Assembly (NCBI RefSeq): GCF_000004195.4
Contig: NC_030683.2
Coordinates: forward strand, 48,063,358-48,127,357
Origin: Xenopus tropicalis
Lineage: Eukaryota > Chordata > Amphibia > Anura > Pipidae
Length of the DNA: 64,000 bases
Direction: 5' to 3'
This document shows, piece by piece, positions 1-11,393 of this stretch. Position numbers and translations under genes: made by a program. Position 1 is the stretch's first letter. Every line of letters starts with the position of its first letter. A model generated the notes under the pieces. The model saw only the letters and a program-made list of their open reading frames with translations, was not told where the DNA came from and did no database searches.

Positions 1-997
1 AATTACCTAAAGTTCTAAAAACAAGGAAACCATAGAAACACTGTATGTTTGATATGTCCCTGTTAACTAATTATTAATGAAAACTTTACAAAGAGTTCAC
101 CTTAGTTGTATATAAATTGCATATGCATGACTATGGCTATAGAAACAATCAAATCTCAAGTGTGCATAAATCAATTCAGATTTAAGGTACGTAGTATAAA
201 CCCAGAAGCCTTTATAACTATGCATGGCTGTATTATGCAAGCAAGTGGGAAAGAAAATGAGCACATAAATCAGCCAGTCATTCTGTCTATTCATCAATCT
301 ACAGACAAATCCAAAAATAGTATATAGACAAATCTCAAGTATAAAAAGACTAATCAGACTACAAAGTGAATAAATGGATAGAAATGAAAACATCAAATTT
401 ACCTCCATTTACATATTTCAAATTTTACCAAATCTACATATTTATGAGTAATGTTTTAAAATATATGATGCTCATACATCTGGTGGGCTAATATTACATT
501 ATATGCTGTATGCTGGAAATTGTCAGAGGGGTTGCTGTTAGATGCCATAGATAGCCACTATTTATTGGTTTGATGAAGAGCTGTTTGGGCCTCTGTGTAC
601 TTGGAATGCAAGGGCCTTTTTTGCTTCCCAGTCCAGACCTGTCCACACAAATTTCAAGGCCAACATACACACAACACATTGCGCAAAACACAGATAATTT
701 GTTTGTAAAAAATGTAGTAAATGTATTTTTTGTAAAAAATATAATAGTTGTTAAGACCCACCCTCTTGTTAATAGGCCCACAAAATGTATTAAAAATCCC
801 CACAAAAGATTATTTTTTACTTGAAAGACTAAAAGGAAATGAAAGAGAATGTTAATCATCTTATCTCACCATAGAAAGTAAGATAAATGTTTTGACCCCA
901 CTTGCTGGAGGGGGTGGTTGGCGCTGGAGAGCCTGGTTTAAAGACTTATTCACTGTACCATTTGTGAAGTAACATCCAACAGATTGTATGACTGTAT
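1..997. other. AT-rich unique sequence, no gene seen
   Basis: Short frames on both strands have no recognisable domain or codon pattern, and stops are frequent. No repeat family is recognised up to the start of the fold-back element at 998. Probably intergenic or intronic. Confidence 0.6.
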
Positions 998-1623
998 GGG
1001 GCACATTTACTAATCCACGAACGTCCGAAAAGCGTCCAAATGCGGTTTTTTCATAATGATCGGTATTTTGCGTTTTTTTCGTAAATTGTCGCGACTTTTT
1101 CGTAGCCGTTACGTCTTTTTCGTAAATTTTGCAACTTTTTCGTAGCGTTACAACTTGCGCGAAATGTCGCGACTTTTTCATAGCCTTCGCTTCGAGTACG
1201 AAAGTTTCGGATTCATTCAAGCTTCAGTATCGTGACTTTTCTTGGGCCAGGTTGGAGCTGCAGAGTGTCATTGAGCCCTATGGGAGACTTTCCTTGGGCC
1301 AGGTTGGAGCTGCAGAGTGCCATTGAGTCCTATGGGAGACATTCCTTGGGCCAGGTTGGAGCTGCAGAGTGTCATTAAGTCCTATGGGAGGCTTCCAAAA
1401 TCATGCAAAGTCTGAAAGTTTTGCGCGCCGTTTACGAGCGCTCATTACGAAAAAGTTGCGACAATATACGAAAAAATCGTAACGGCTATGAAAAAGTCGC
1501 GACGATTCGCGCAAGTCGTAACGGCCATGAAAAAGTCGCGACAATTTACGAAAAAGACGTAACGGTTTCCAATCCGAATTTTTCCCATTCGGATTCGGAT
1601 TCGTGGATTAGTAAATGTGCCCC
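998..1623. mobile_element. Fold-back MITE with 3-bp target duplication
   Basis: The element begins GGGGCACATTTACTAATCC and ends with its reverse complement, GGATTAGTAAATGTGCCCC. Both ends are flanked by TAT (995-997 and 1624-1626). The interior is built from short modules such as ACGAAAAAGTCGCGAC, present in opposite orientations in the two halves, so a single strand could fold into a long hairpin. A 3-bp A/T target duplication and short inverted termini fit PIF/Harbinger-type non-autonomous elements, but no transposase is present and the superfamily is inferred. Related copies are at 7246, 23287, 39802 and 51143. The open frames across it (861-1220 minus, 1403-1654 plus) are by-products of the repeat. 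Confidence 0.85.
1236..1395 (+). repeat. 52-bp minisatellite, three units, inside MITE
   Basis: CTTGGGCCAGGTTGGAGCTG begins at 1241, 1293 and 1345, a period of 52 bp. Each unit continues through CAGAGTG and a CCTATGGGAG box with few differences. Other copies of the MITE family in this window carry one unit (about 1925-1975 and, inverted, 7405-7445), so the triplication happened inside this copy or a close relative. Confidence 0.9.
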
Positions 1624-1702
1624 TATGTGTATGTGTTTCATTAAAAGGAGTTAACCTGTAGCTTACTCCTAGAGTAAGCTATTACAGGATGAACGCAGAC
1701 TT

Positions 1703-2162
1703 GGGGGCCTATTAATTAGTAATAAGTACGACAGGTACGAATTACAAAAAAAATCGTATTTGATCGTACTGTGCGTATTTTCTGCAACTTTTTTGTATAG
1801 TCGTGCAACTGTTTTGTATTTTGCGTGACTTTTTCGTACCTTGCAACAAAATTTGTGTGACAAAATCATATTGTCGCGCCAAGTAGGAAAGTTTCGGATT
1901 CCTTCAAGCTTCAGTATCATGACTTTCCTTGGACCAGGTTGGAGCTGCAGAGTGCCATTAAGTCCTATGGGAGACATCCAAAATCATGCATAGATGGATC
2001 AAAGTTGGAAAGGTTTTTCGGATCGCCAATACGATATTATCGTGACTAATATAATTTTTTTGTAAGCATTTTCATGATATTTGCAATCATCAGAAATTAT
2101 CGTATTTAATCCGAATTTTTCCCGATTCAGGATTCGAACTCGTACTTTGATGAATAGACATG
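1703..2162. mobile_element. Diverged fold-back MITE related to the 998 element
   Basis: It starts with GGGGGCCTATTAATTAGTAA and ends near 2162 with a partly matching inverted terminus (CGTACTTTGATGAATAGACA). The interior shares the TCCTTGGACCAGGTTGGAGC box and many TTTTTCGTA modules with the element at 998. The termini are degraded and I could not define a target duplication. Confidence 0.6.
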
Positions 2163-2270
2163 CAAGTGGAGTCAAAATATTTATCCTACTTTGCATGGTG
2201 AGATAACATGATCAACATTCTCTTTTATTTCCTTTTAGTCCAAATTATTGAGAGTTTTGTTCTCTGTGCG

Positions 2271-2687
2271 TTAAAGGAACAGTAACACCAAAAAATGAAA
2301 GTGTATAAAAGTAATTACAATATAATGTACTGCTGCCCTGCATTTCTACAACTGGTGTGTTTGCCTCAGAAAGACTACTACAGTGTATATAAGTAAGCTG
2401 CTGTGTAGCCATGGGGGCAGCCATTCAAAGGAGAAAAGGCACAGGTTACTTAGCAGATAACAGATAAACCCCCATTATATGGGGCTTATCTACTAGTTAT
2501 CTGCTATGTAACCTGTGCCTTTTCTCCTTTTTTCCAGCTTTAATGGCTGCCCCCATGGCTACACAGCAGCTTATTTATATAGTAGCTTTTCTGTAGCAAA
2601 AACACCAGTTTTTTGCAGGGCAACAGCACATTATATTTTAATTACTTTAAAACACTTTAATTTTTTTTTATGTTACTGTTCCTTTAA
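2271..2687. mobile_element. T2-type (Kolobok-like) MITE, complete
   Basis: It is bounded by TTAA at 2271-2274 and 2684-2687. The left end reads TTAAAGGAACAGTAACA and the right end GTTACTGTTCCTTTAA. The interior is a long imperfect palindrome: CATGGGGGCAGCCATT on the left matches AATGGCTGCCCCCATG on the right, with GAGAAAAGGCACAGGTTAC facing its complement. TTAA targets and TTAAAGG ends are the known signature of Xenopus T2 elements. There is no coding capacity. Confidence 0.9.
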
Positions 2688-3060
2688 GTCAGTGTGGTCC
2701 TCCATCCTCCTCCAACTTAAGTACCAAAAAGTGGTCCATCATCTTCATAATAATATTTTATTTTAAAGGGAGGGAATTTTTAGACAAAAAACTGTACATT
2801 TATACATCAGGACACATTAAGAACTAAAAAAAGCAATATAATGGTTTAGGACTTTAATATATGTGTGTATGTTCTACCCAAAAACCATGGAGAGAATGGA
2901 AAATAAATGTTTCAGTTTCACCTAGATAAGAAAGGCAAAATGAACTAAAATTCAGTGAATTAAAATGATTGGCGGTTTTATTACATTACAGTTTAAAGTT
3001 AAATGTTAGAGGCCATACAGTTTAGATAAGAAGTGACTCTGCAAGTTTCATGACCTGCAC
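2688..3060. other. Unique AT-rich sequence
   Basis: I see nothing here beyond low-complexity A/T tracts. No domain-like open frame and no inverted termini. Confidence 0.5.
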
Positions 3061-3190
3061 ACCCTTTTAAAAATTATCACAAGTTTATTGCGAACATAAA
3101 AAAATCCAATGTTTTGGTCCTCAATAGGACCTTTCTCAAGGATATATAAATATTTGCTCACAATAAAGAGGTTGAATTTTAATTAGGGTG
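3061..3190 (-). repeat. Probable retroelement terminal segment
   Basis: Read on the minus strand it contains CCTTGAGAAAGGTCC, then GGACC, then a purine-rich stretch and CAATAAACTTGTG. The same layout (CTTGAGAAAGATCC, then GGATC) occurs at the end of the Penelope-like element near 16.51 kb. This suggests a solo end of a related retroelement. No coding region remains. Confidence 0.4.
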
Positions 3191-3445
3191 TGCCAGTCAG
3201 GAAACATTTTTAATATAATTTACCTGACTGAGCACCCAGCTGTGTGGAATTGATCAGCGTTGGAGTGCAGACACTCAAAAGATTTACAACAATAAAAGGC
3301 AAAGTAAAACCTTTAGATCTTTCCCAACCAATCCTGTTCCACAGTTCCTCTGCTGCACCACCAAAACAAAGTTTTTATCCAGGCATGGATTTGTGGCAAA
3401 CGTCCACGTTTCACTTTTGGCTGATGAAAAAATTATCTTCTAGAT

Positions 3446-3700
3446 AAGTGGTCTTTCCAGAATTTGTATCTCAATAACATGGAGTCTACTAACTCATTTA
3501 AACATTAAATAAACCTAATGGGATCGTTTTACTACCAATATGGATTCATTATATCTTAGTTATCACGTACAAGGTACTGCTTTATTACAGAAAAAAAGGA
3601 AACCATTTGTAAAAATTAGAATTATTTGCTTGAAATGGACTCTGTGGGAGATGGTCTTCCCATAATTCCAAGCTTTCTGGCTAATAGGTATTCTGGTTGT
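3446..3700. mobile_element. Truncated CAGGTATGGGA-family MITE
   Basis: Internal landmarks of the family are present: GGTCTTTCCAGAATTTG, AACATTAAATAAACC, ATTATATCTTAGTTATCACG, ACAAGGTACTG, and GTGGGAGATGGTC. Both outer ends with the TATGGGA motif are eroded. Orientation is the reverse of the copy at 57.6 kb. Confidence 0.65.
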
Positions 3701-4182
3701 ACAACATATTACAACAAACTGACTTGTCAAAGTCTCATTCTTTATATAATAATTATAGTTATAATAATTACTCACTTATATTATTTGTGTGTTTTTCTTG
3801 TACCTGTGCCATAACTATTCATAAATTTAGACTTTTAAATTAGATTAATTATTTTAACATAATTGCCTGTTAAATTTTTACAAAAAAAATAGATGTCTTA
3901 TGAAGGGCAATTTGTGATTGTGAAAGCTTTTCGAAAAGTGTGTTGCCCTTGTTGCTCATTATACTTCCTTTAATGTAAAAATGTACTTTTAACAAAAATG
4001 TAATTATGTACAGAGAATTAGAGTTTTCAGAAAATATTTGCACATATGTTTATGGTGTCGTGTTCTTGCTGTGTTTATTTCTCAACTTAGAAAAAAGCAT
4101 TTGATTTTTGATAAATTTGCGCCAATTCCCAAACCATATCAAAAATATAGTATCTTGTAGACCACAATATAATTATAATTCA

Positions 4183-4623
4183 GTTATGGGACCTGTTATC
4201 TGCAATGTGACCTGGGGTTTTCTTGATAATGGATCTTTCTGTAAATTTGATCTTGAGAGGAAACTTCGGGCAAGTTTGGGAAATGGTAGCGATGCGTATG
4301 CCATCCTATTTACATTTTTGCCAGTAAGATGGCATTGCATGGAGATTAGTCACCCACGGCAATGAAGATTTGTCGTGGGGCGACTAATCTCCCCGTCTGC
4401 CACAGCCCTAAACCTGCTAAAAAAAGCATATAAGTTTGAAATAAACCCTATAGTATTGTTTTACCTCCTGTAATTGATTTTATCTTAGTTGGAATCAAGT
4501 ACAAGGTACTGTATTATTATCACAGAGAAAAAGAAAACATTTTCAAACATTTTAATCATATAATTAAAAAAAGAGTCTGTGGGAGAAGGCCTTCGCGTAA
4601 TTCACAGCTTTCTGAATGATAAG
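4183..4623. mobile_element. CAGGTATGGGA-family MITE with internal insertion
   Basis: The left end reads TTATGGGACCTGTTATCTG and continues with ACCTGGGGTTTTC and ATGGATCTTTCTGTAA. The family sequence stops near 4255 and resumes near 4411 (ATAAACCCTATAG, GGAATCAAGTACAAGGTACTG, GTGGGAGAAGGCC). The stretch 4256-4410 contains GAGATTAGTCACCC facing GGGGCGACTAATCTCC, an inverted pair typical of a separate Xenopus fold-back repeat, and is taken as a later insertion. Confidence 0.6.
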
Positions 4624-4766
4624 TATAATAAGGTTTAACATGAATTGAAAGTGAAGAAGAAAAACAATTGAAAAAGGGAAGGGAAAAAGTGATCAGTCTT
4701 GAATAATGATAAGGGCAAGACTTGGAAGAGAGCTTAGGAGAAAACAGCAAGATCCATTTATTGTAG

Positions 4767-5437
4767 AGGTATGGGATTAGTGATGGGTGAAATATTTTGC
4801 CAGGCATGGATTAGCGGCGAATTTCCACATTTCGCCATTGGTGGATTGTTTCATGAAATGAAATAGTCGCGCATCCAAAATTTGATGCAAGAATAGTCAC
4901 ATGGCCAAAATTGCTGCAAGAATAGTTGCAAGAATAGTGACGGGCATCAAAAGAATAGGCGCGCACCCAAAATTGTTGCAAGACTGGTCGCGCATCCAAA
5001 AATTGTTGCAAGAATAGTCGCATGGCCAAAATTGTCTCAAGAATAGTCGCGGACAACAATTTTTTTTTCACGCGCCATTTTTGCCATTTCGCGAATCTTT
5101 TGAAAGATTCGCAAATTTATTGGCAAAGCGAAACAGGACAGATTCGCTCATCACTATATGGGATCCCTTATCTGGAAAACCATTATCTAGAAAACTGAAT
5201 TATCAGAAGCAAATCTCCTATAGACTATATTTTGTGATACATTTTTAAAAATTATTTTCTTATTTCATTCTAATTTAGCTGCGTAAATCCATATTTCTGG
5301 CAAAAAAATCCTATTGGGTTTATTTAAGGTTTAAATTATTTATTAGTAGACTTAAAGTGTGGTGATCTTTATAACAGAAAGATCCCTTATCCAGAAAAAC
5401 CCAGGTTTTGAGCATTTTGGATAACAGGCCCATACCT
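4767..5437. mobile_element. CAGGTATGGGA-family MITE, split by a hAT MITE
   Basis: The left 11 bp (AGGTATGGGAT) lie at 4767-4777. The remainder resumes at 5157 and runs to GGATAACAGGCCCATACCT at 5437. The break is exactly the nested TAGTGATG element, whose duplicated target TATGGGAT belongs to this MITE. Removing the insert and one target copy restores a normal family member in order, so this element was here first. Confidence 0.85.
4778..5156. mobile_element. hAT-type MITE (TAGTGATG family), 8-bp duplication
   Basis: The ends are TAGTGATGGG and GCTCATCACTA. TATGGGAT flanks both sides (4770-4777 and 5157-5164), a perfect 8-bp target duplication, which is the hallmark of hAT transposition. The interior has the family's left box (GCCAGGCATGGATTAGCGG), several CAAAATTGTTGCAAGAATAG repeats, and the right box AACAGGACAGATTCGCTC. 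No transposase. Confidence 0.9.
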
Positions 5438-5892
5438 ATTATATGCTTTTAACAGTCGATATGGCAAGTTTAAATAGACCACATTTCTAATTATTTAGTC
5501 TTATTTTGCATTTATGCTATTCTCCCTGTTACTGTTAACCCAGCTAACTCAATATGATAAATGTCAATCTCTTTCCTGTGTTGATACATAGATATATATA
5601 TTATCACTTCACTGTGGTTGGTGATCACAACCTCAACTAAGGTTTTTTTATTAATGAGCCTGTCTTGTAAGGCTTTAATAAACAGTAAGCAGCACCAACA
5701 GCAAGTGCTAATTTTGTAACTTCAATGGTGGAAAAATCTAAATCTCAATTAATGTGTCCATGCTTTATACAAATGTTCAAATAAGTATTTTTCAATAAAT
5801 TGTACTAAACAAATAAAGGGTATGGTGCTCTGAGTGGATGTAATCAATGCAGCTCCGCACCTTCTAACTATCCTGACAGGATTCTTAGGGTT
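5438..5892. other. Unique sequence
   Basis: No repeat ends or coding potential are recognised. Open frames are very short. Confidence 0.5.
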
Positions 5893-6066
5893 ATATTTAT
5901 TATGCTGTTTAAAAGGTGGAGTAAAACATCACAGGTGATGTTGTTTATAGCAGCCAATCAGATGCTTTGCTTTGATTTTCGAACTGTTGAAATGTAATTG
6001 TTGATTGGTTGCCCTGGGCAACATCACCGGTAATGCTTCACTACACTTTTTACACAACATGATATA
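5893..6066. mobile_element. Fold-back MITE, about 175 bp
   Basis: The left arm (AAAAGGTGGAGTAAAACATC, then AGCAGCCAATCAG) pairs with the right arm (GATTGGTTGCCC, then AATGCTTCACTACACTTTTT). The arms cover most of the element around a short AT-rich centre. Ends are approximate and no target duplication is certain. Confidence 0.7.
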
Positions 6067-6149
6067 TATATCCCTAGCCTCTCAGTACTCACAAACTAAC
6101 TCATCACAACCAGCCTGAGACACTGCAGTTATGGGAAAGCTTAGAAACA

Positions 6150-6255
6150 AGTCCAAATTGGACAAACTGGACAATCCTTTACATTGTCTATGAGATGGCT
6201 TTTCTGTAATTTGGAACTTTCTGGATAATGGTTTTCTGAATAACTGTATATTCCT
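6150..6255. mobile_element. Fragment of CAGGTATGGGA-family MITE
   Basis: TCTATGAGATGGCTTTTCTG, TAATTTGGAACTTTCTGGAT and AATGGTTTTCTG match the 3' part of the family seen at 7.90-7.97 kb. The rest is lost. Confidence 0.55.
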
Positions 6256-6659
6256 GTACTGCATATGGAATTTTAATAAATAATTTTGAGAATTGTAAAA
6301 GAAGTGTAAAGGGATTTCTTCAAAATATGTATTTGCCCCTTTTCTATAAAAACAAAAGTGCTGGCAGGTACTGTTCTTATGAGGTGTAGCAGCTAAGGAT
6401 GAGCAAACTTTTTGCCTGGTACAGTTTCAATGGGGAATTTGCTTTCTTGCCAGTGGTGAACATTTTCACAAATCTGAATTTTATCATGTGTTTTATTGAA
6501 AAAAGCTTGGATTTTTGCAAAGGAAAAAAAAACACTGCACTAGAACCATTTTTTTTTGTTTTTTTAGGAGGAGTAGTGATGAGCTTAGCCAAAAAATTTG
6601 CAAAACTGCAAACATTCTCTTAAACCATTAAAGTCATTATCTAGTATAAATAAATTTAA

Positions 6660-7236
6660 AGCAACTGGACTTGTTTAGTAATCACTGAAGACGTTTCACT
6701 ACTCATCCGAGCAGCTTCTTCAGTTCAACTGACTGGTATGGGAAGTCCTCAGCATGTATACTCTTCCACTAATCCAATCACAATGGCACTATGTAACTCT
6801 TCAGAAAGGTGACATCTGAAACTCACAGAGGTGTGAATGCTGTGGAGTTACTTTGAAAGGATTACCAAAGTATCATGCAACTCTTCAAACAGGTGTTACT
6901 TTTTGGAGTTGCATGAATGGATGTGTGAAGAGTTCTGAAACTGCCGGGGTACAGATGTTAGAACAGCATTGTATGTAGCAGACAGATGGTGTCGAAGTCC
7001 CCCGCCTCTGTTAAGGGATGGTTTCTCCACTTTGACATGAATGGCCTCTTTTACACCTCTTTCAAACCAGCGGTCTTCTTTGTCCAAAATTTGGACGTTG
7101 CTGTTTTCAAAGGAGTGTTCCTTGTCTTTTAGGTGTAGAAATACAGCCTGGCCTGTAGTGTTCGCCCTCCTATGCTGAGCCATTCGCTTGGAGAGCAGTT
7201 GCTTTGTCTCACCAATGTAAAGGTCGGTGCACTCCT
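6660..7236 (-). mobile_element. 3' fragment of a Penelope-like retroelement
   Basis: On the minus strand a GIY-YIG coding tail runs down to the stop at 6896. It is followed by a non-coding tail containing a GAAGAAGCTGCTCGGATGAG hairpin-like segment and GAAACGTCTTC at 6672-6730. The 5' part is missing: immediately above 7236 the sequence switches to a fold-back MITE. Penelope-like elements encode an RT followed by a GIY-YIG endonuclease, so this is their C-terminal end. Confidence 0.75.
6896..7236 (-). pseudogene. GIY-YIG endonuclease tail of Penelope-like ORF
   Basis: Reading down from about 7236 the frame gives a CTDLYIGETKQ segment, which carries the YIG half of the GIY-YIG nuclease fold, then SKRMAQHRRA, an HSFENSNVQIL strand, a DRWFERGVKEAI helix and a SLNRGGGLRHHLS tail ending at the stop in 6896-6898. 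The ERGVKEAI glutamate region and the GGGLRHHLS tail are characteristic of vertebrate Penelope-like elements. The endonuclease normally nicks target DNA to prime reverse transcription in the nucleus. The first half of the domain and the whole RT are missing, so this copy cannot act alone. The internal ATG at 7183 is not the true start; the frame is open upstream until it meets the adjacent MITE. The frame itself is undamaged over about 110 codons. Confidence 0.75.
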
Positions 7237-7245
7237 CGCTACACT

Positions 7246-7623
7246 CAAGCCGTTACGACTTTTTTTGTAAATTGTTGCGACTTTTTCGTAGCCGTTACGA
7301 CTTGCACGAATTGTCGCAACTTTTTCGTAGCCGTTATGATTTGCTTGTATATTGTCGCGACTTTTTCGTATTGAGCGCTTGTAAACGACGGGCAAACCTT
7401 TCAGACTCAATGGCACTCTGCAGCTCCAACCTGGCCCAAGGAAAGTCACGATACTGAAGCTTGAATGAATCCGAAACTTTCATACTTGGCGCGACGGCTA
7501 CGAAAAAGTTGCGACAAGTCGCGCAAGTCTTAACGCTACAAAAAAAACGCAAAATACCGATCATTACGAAAAAAACGTATTCGGACGCTTTTCGGACGTT
7601 CGTGGAATAGTAAATGTGCCCCC
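7246..7623. mobile_element. Fold-back MITE of the 998 family, left end missing
   Basis: The right terminus GAATAGTAAATGTGCCCC is present at about 7606-7623, and the interior has TTTTTCGTAGCCGTTACGAC modules and one inverted GCTCCAACCTGGCCCAAGG box (about 7420-7440). The expected left GGGGCACATT terminus is absent; the repeat begins abruptly at the Penelope-like fragment. The minus-strand frames 7129-7449 and 7334-7657 are repeat shadows. Confidence 0.75.
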
Positions 7624-7679
7624 TAGTTTCTGGTTGGCTCCTTAACAACCTGTACATTTATAAACTTGCTTTCATTAAA

Positions 7680-7978
7680 CTTGGGGCTTTCCAGACAAGG
7701 AATCTTTCTATAATTTGGATCTCCATACCTTAAGTCTACTAAAAAATCATTTAAACATCATTTAAACCCAATAGGATTTTTTTTGCCTCAAATAAGGATT
7801 AATTATATCTTAATTGGGATCAAGTACAAGGTACTGTTTTATTATTACAGAGGAAAAAGGAAATCATTTTAAAAAATTTGAATTATTTTTTTTAACGGAG
7901 TGTATAAGAGATGGACTTTCTGTAATTTGGAATTTTATGGATAATTGGTTTCCAGATAACGGATCCCATACCTGTATA
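7680..7978. mobile_element. CAGGTATGGGA-family MITE, near complete, inverted
   Basis: It ends with GATAACGGATCCCATACCTG near 7976. Upstream are GGGATCAAGTACAAGGTACTG-like, TAATTATATCTTAATTG and AAACCCAATAGGATT landmarks, all inverted relative to the 57.6 kb copy. The left terminus (GGGGCTTTCCAGACAAGG) is slightly eroded. Confidence 0.8.
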
Positions 7979-10900
7979 ATATTTTTTATATATGACTTCT
8001 GGTCTGCCCTAATATATATGAAATTTCAATCCATCTCCTCCATCCATTCTCATGTAATCTGTCTTCCAGACAACTTCCTATTGTGGTCTTTAATATAACT
8101 GATTAATTTATTTACATTTGAACACAGCTTTCAGCAATTATTAGTTGTAACATGTTTTCTTTTTTTAATTTTCTAAACGAACATTGTAATATAGTAATCA
8201 TAACAAACGATTCTGTTGCAGTTATCTGTGATGCATGGTGAAGATACAATAAGAACAATTTAATTGGTGATGTTTTTAATTATATAGGCAATATTATCAG
8301 CAACGTATTGATAAAATAATTTATCATTGAATTTATTAACAATATCATCATAATACTTTTTATTGGAATAGTTAACATTTTGTCAAAATGCAGAGCTTAG
8401 ATTACCTGTCAGTTTAGAAGAGAATTGTTTCTAAAACACTCCAATCACCCACTATGCCCTACAACCTCCCCAAGCAACTTACTGGGGCTCAACAGCCCCA
8501 GGTATTACTATCCTGGTAAGCACCTCATTCTAAATTCTGTGTATTGTCAACCACTTTTGTCAGATGTTGCATTGCAATGTTAGAACTTGTAAAACAAAAT
8601 AGAATGCAGTTCTGAAAACTTGGCACAAAATAGCATGCATTGAAGTATGACTGCTGATGCCACTTTAGTATTCAACTGATCTAGTAGGTAACTAAAAGCA
8701 AAAAGGAGTTCTTTTCTTTATAGCTGCTGCAGACACCTGATATTTGGTTCAAAATGAGTTGATAAGATACAGTATTGTAATGCTTTTGTTTCTGCCTTAG
8801 AATGCTCAGGGTCCAAGTGCTAGAGCAGCAATGGACAGAAGAGAGCACCCTTAGTGCTGCTTTCTGTACTGAACATGAGAATAAAATTCCACAGGCCCTC
8901 TGCCACTACATAACGTGTATGGCTGATGTGCATGTTAGGGGGCAGGATGAAAGACACCTTACCAATACAGCACTAACTAATACAGTCAGAAGACGTAAGT
9001 TAAATGTCCTGCGCCATAACAAAATTGTTTGGTGATGCAGCTTCTTTAATTGATCTCTACAGTCTCACAAATCACAAAATCATATAAAACCTGGAAGAAG
9101 TACTAAAATTAGAAAATTCTCTTCTAATTGTAGTAAGTGATGGTATTCTGACAATTTTACCGCCACCGTACCAATGCTGGGGTGTTAAAATCACACTATT
9201 ATTAGATATTAATAGATACTTTTGTGTAATGTGACTTATTGATAGTATTGTTATCTTAGGTAGTGGATATTCATAATGTTACTGTCTTATCAGTATTACC
9301 CATCAAATATCCTGTTCCTGGGTGCTCCTGGTATGATCCTATCCACATGACCATTAAAGGAAACAATATATATATCATGTAATACTGTCTCTTTAATAAA
9401 TACAATAGTTAGATTGCCAAGTGGCTACTCACAATAGTAGGTGTAAAATGGCATTCAGTGCATGTGGATTATCTAGAATATCCAATCTGAGTCCATGAAA
9501 CTGCATGAAATCCACTTGTGGTAGTATTAGCATTGCAACTTTAACAGATAATTATACAAGTATACTAAAACACACTTAAACCTAGGAAGTGTGTTACTAT
9601 ATTCATGGGGGAAACAGCAGGGACCTGTGGCAATTCAGAGAGCACAATGCAGTGTGCAAGTGCAAAACAACTACCAATTACAGGAATTTTTGTTAATGTT
9701 TTTCACACTGCATTCTTTCCAAATCGTTGGTGGCAAACAAATTATATATTTTTTCAGCATGCATCAAATCTATAATTTTGGCATTTTGGCGAAAACCGAA
9801 TACAAATGATTTACCAGAATATGGATCTTAATTTGCATTTTATAATTCAACTATAATCTACATTTTTATCATCACTTTTGTTTGCCCAGAAAGTCACATG
9901 ATTCAATTCAGTTGAATTCCAAAGGTGGTAATACATACCGAGATTTGTACATTGCAATGTTCTATTGAACAAAATAAAAAAGCAAATGAAACTACTTCTT
10001 CTGTCTGCTGACATGCAACAATATATTATCTGTATACAATTTTGTATATATATTTCTTTGTTTACATTGCTATTTTATTAGAATATTTACAATTAGTGCC
10101 AATCAGAAATTTTACAGTAAACAACAGGACATAAAGCTTGCTCAGACAATAGAAACTACATTTCATTTTTTCAAGTTCAAGAAACATACTATAGAATGGG
10201 ATTATATGTACAGTTTATCTTTCTTATTATCATTAGAATGGCAAAGGTTAAGGTCCACCAGATGTCAGTGTAGCACAAGGCATGTGTGGAATTGTAACCT
10301 TTAGAAACCAAAGAAAATTTAATCAATGAGATGGTAACATTATATAATGATATATATCATTTTTGAATTTGGAATCACATACACTTAAACTGTTGGAAAA
10401 AATGTATATAAATGAAAAGGGGATATATATATATATTCCCCTCTTATTCTGAAAACATAAGAAGTAATGAAGTCAGCCTGCCTAAAGGATCCAACTGTGG
10501 ATCTGACATTCTGTCAGATTTCTGCTTTTTCTTGCCAATCTGTTCTTCCCTTGTTACTGGAAAAGGAAGCCAAAATCCCTGCAAGCTCTAAATATTTCTT
10601 AGTTTTGTCTGAATGGAGAAATCACTCTGCCAGATGAAAAGCATCCAAAAAAATTTACATTGTACTTTTATATTCACACACAAGAAAACTTGAAATCACA
10701 TCCTATGAATTATAATTGATGCAATCTCAATATGAATTATAAAAGCATATAATATTATAAAATAAGCAAACTTTTGATTTGCTGATTTTTATTTAAAAAA
10801 AAAATATGGGAATGGGAAATTATAAAAGGCCTGAGCAGTCTCTAAGACACACACACTGGGATGTCCATAGCTGGGGCGTCCTAATTCTTTTTAATACATA

Positions 10901-11393
10901 GAAAAAAAGTTGTTTTGTTAAAAATACAAAATATCCACAAAAAACTCTGTATGGGGCATTGACAATTTCCCTGACTTCAGTTTATAACCACAGAAATTTG
11001 TGATGTTATTTCAACATCACATGAGCGCAGTACCATTTATTTTAGGCTGCCTTTTGCTGTGCTTTAAGTGGGCAGTTTGCTTCCCTCATACAGTACAAAA
11101 CGTGATGTGAAGGCGTAAAACATATTTTAAAGTAATTAGGCTGAGACATATTTGCCATGATAAGTGGCACTACAGTGTCTCAAGGCCACTGGCCACAGTG
11201 TTGTGAGTAGGGGAAACAGGCATGCAGGCAGGTTTTAAGCAAACAAGAATAATCTTTATAGGCGGGCAATCAGACTCATAGGTAGACAAGGCAGGACAAA
11301 GTCTAATGTTTAGCACTTGGTGGTGGTGTGGTTAACCCAGTAAAAAGCCCAATGTCCATAGTTCAGTTACATAGTTATTTTTGGTTTAAGAAA
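7979..11393. other. AT-rich unique sequence, no gene seen
   Basis: This 3.4 kb stretch has only short frames (for example 8802-9035 and 9591-9809) without recognisable domains. No inverted termini of the families found elsewhere were seen. It may be intronic or intergenic; conserved non-coding elements cannot be judged from one sequence. Confidence 0.5.

Noticed and set aside
1236..1395. CRISPR-like regular spacing
   Set aside because: Units are contiguous tandem copies without unique spacers, and the context is a vertebrate MITE.
6385..6610. Possible further TAGTGATG-family MITE
   Set aside because: GGATGAGCAAACTTTTTGCC and GTAGTGATGAGC are suggestive, but they are in the same orientation rather than inverted and the middle does not match.
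8802..9035. Possible small exon (77-codon frame)
   Set aside because: No splice-site or domain support could be made from sequence alone, and no neighbouring exon is seen.
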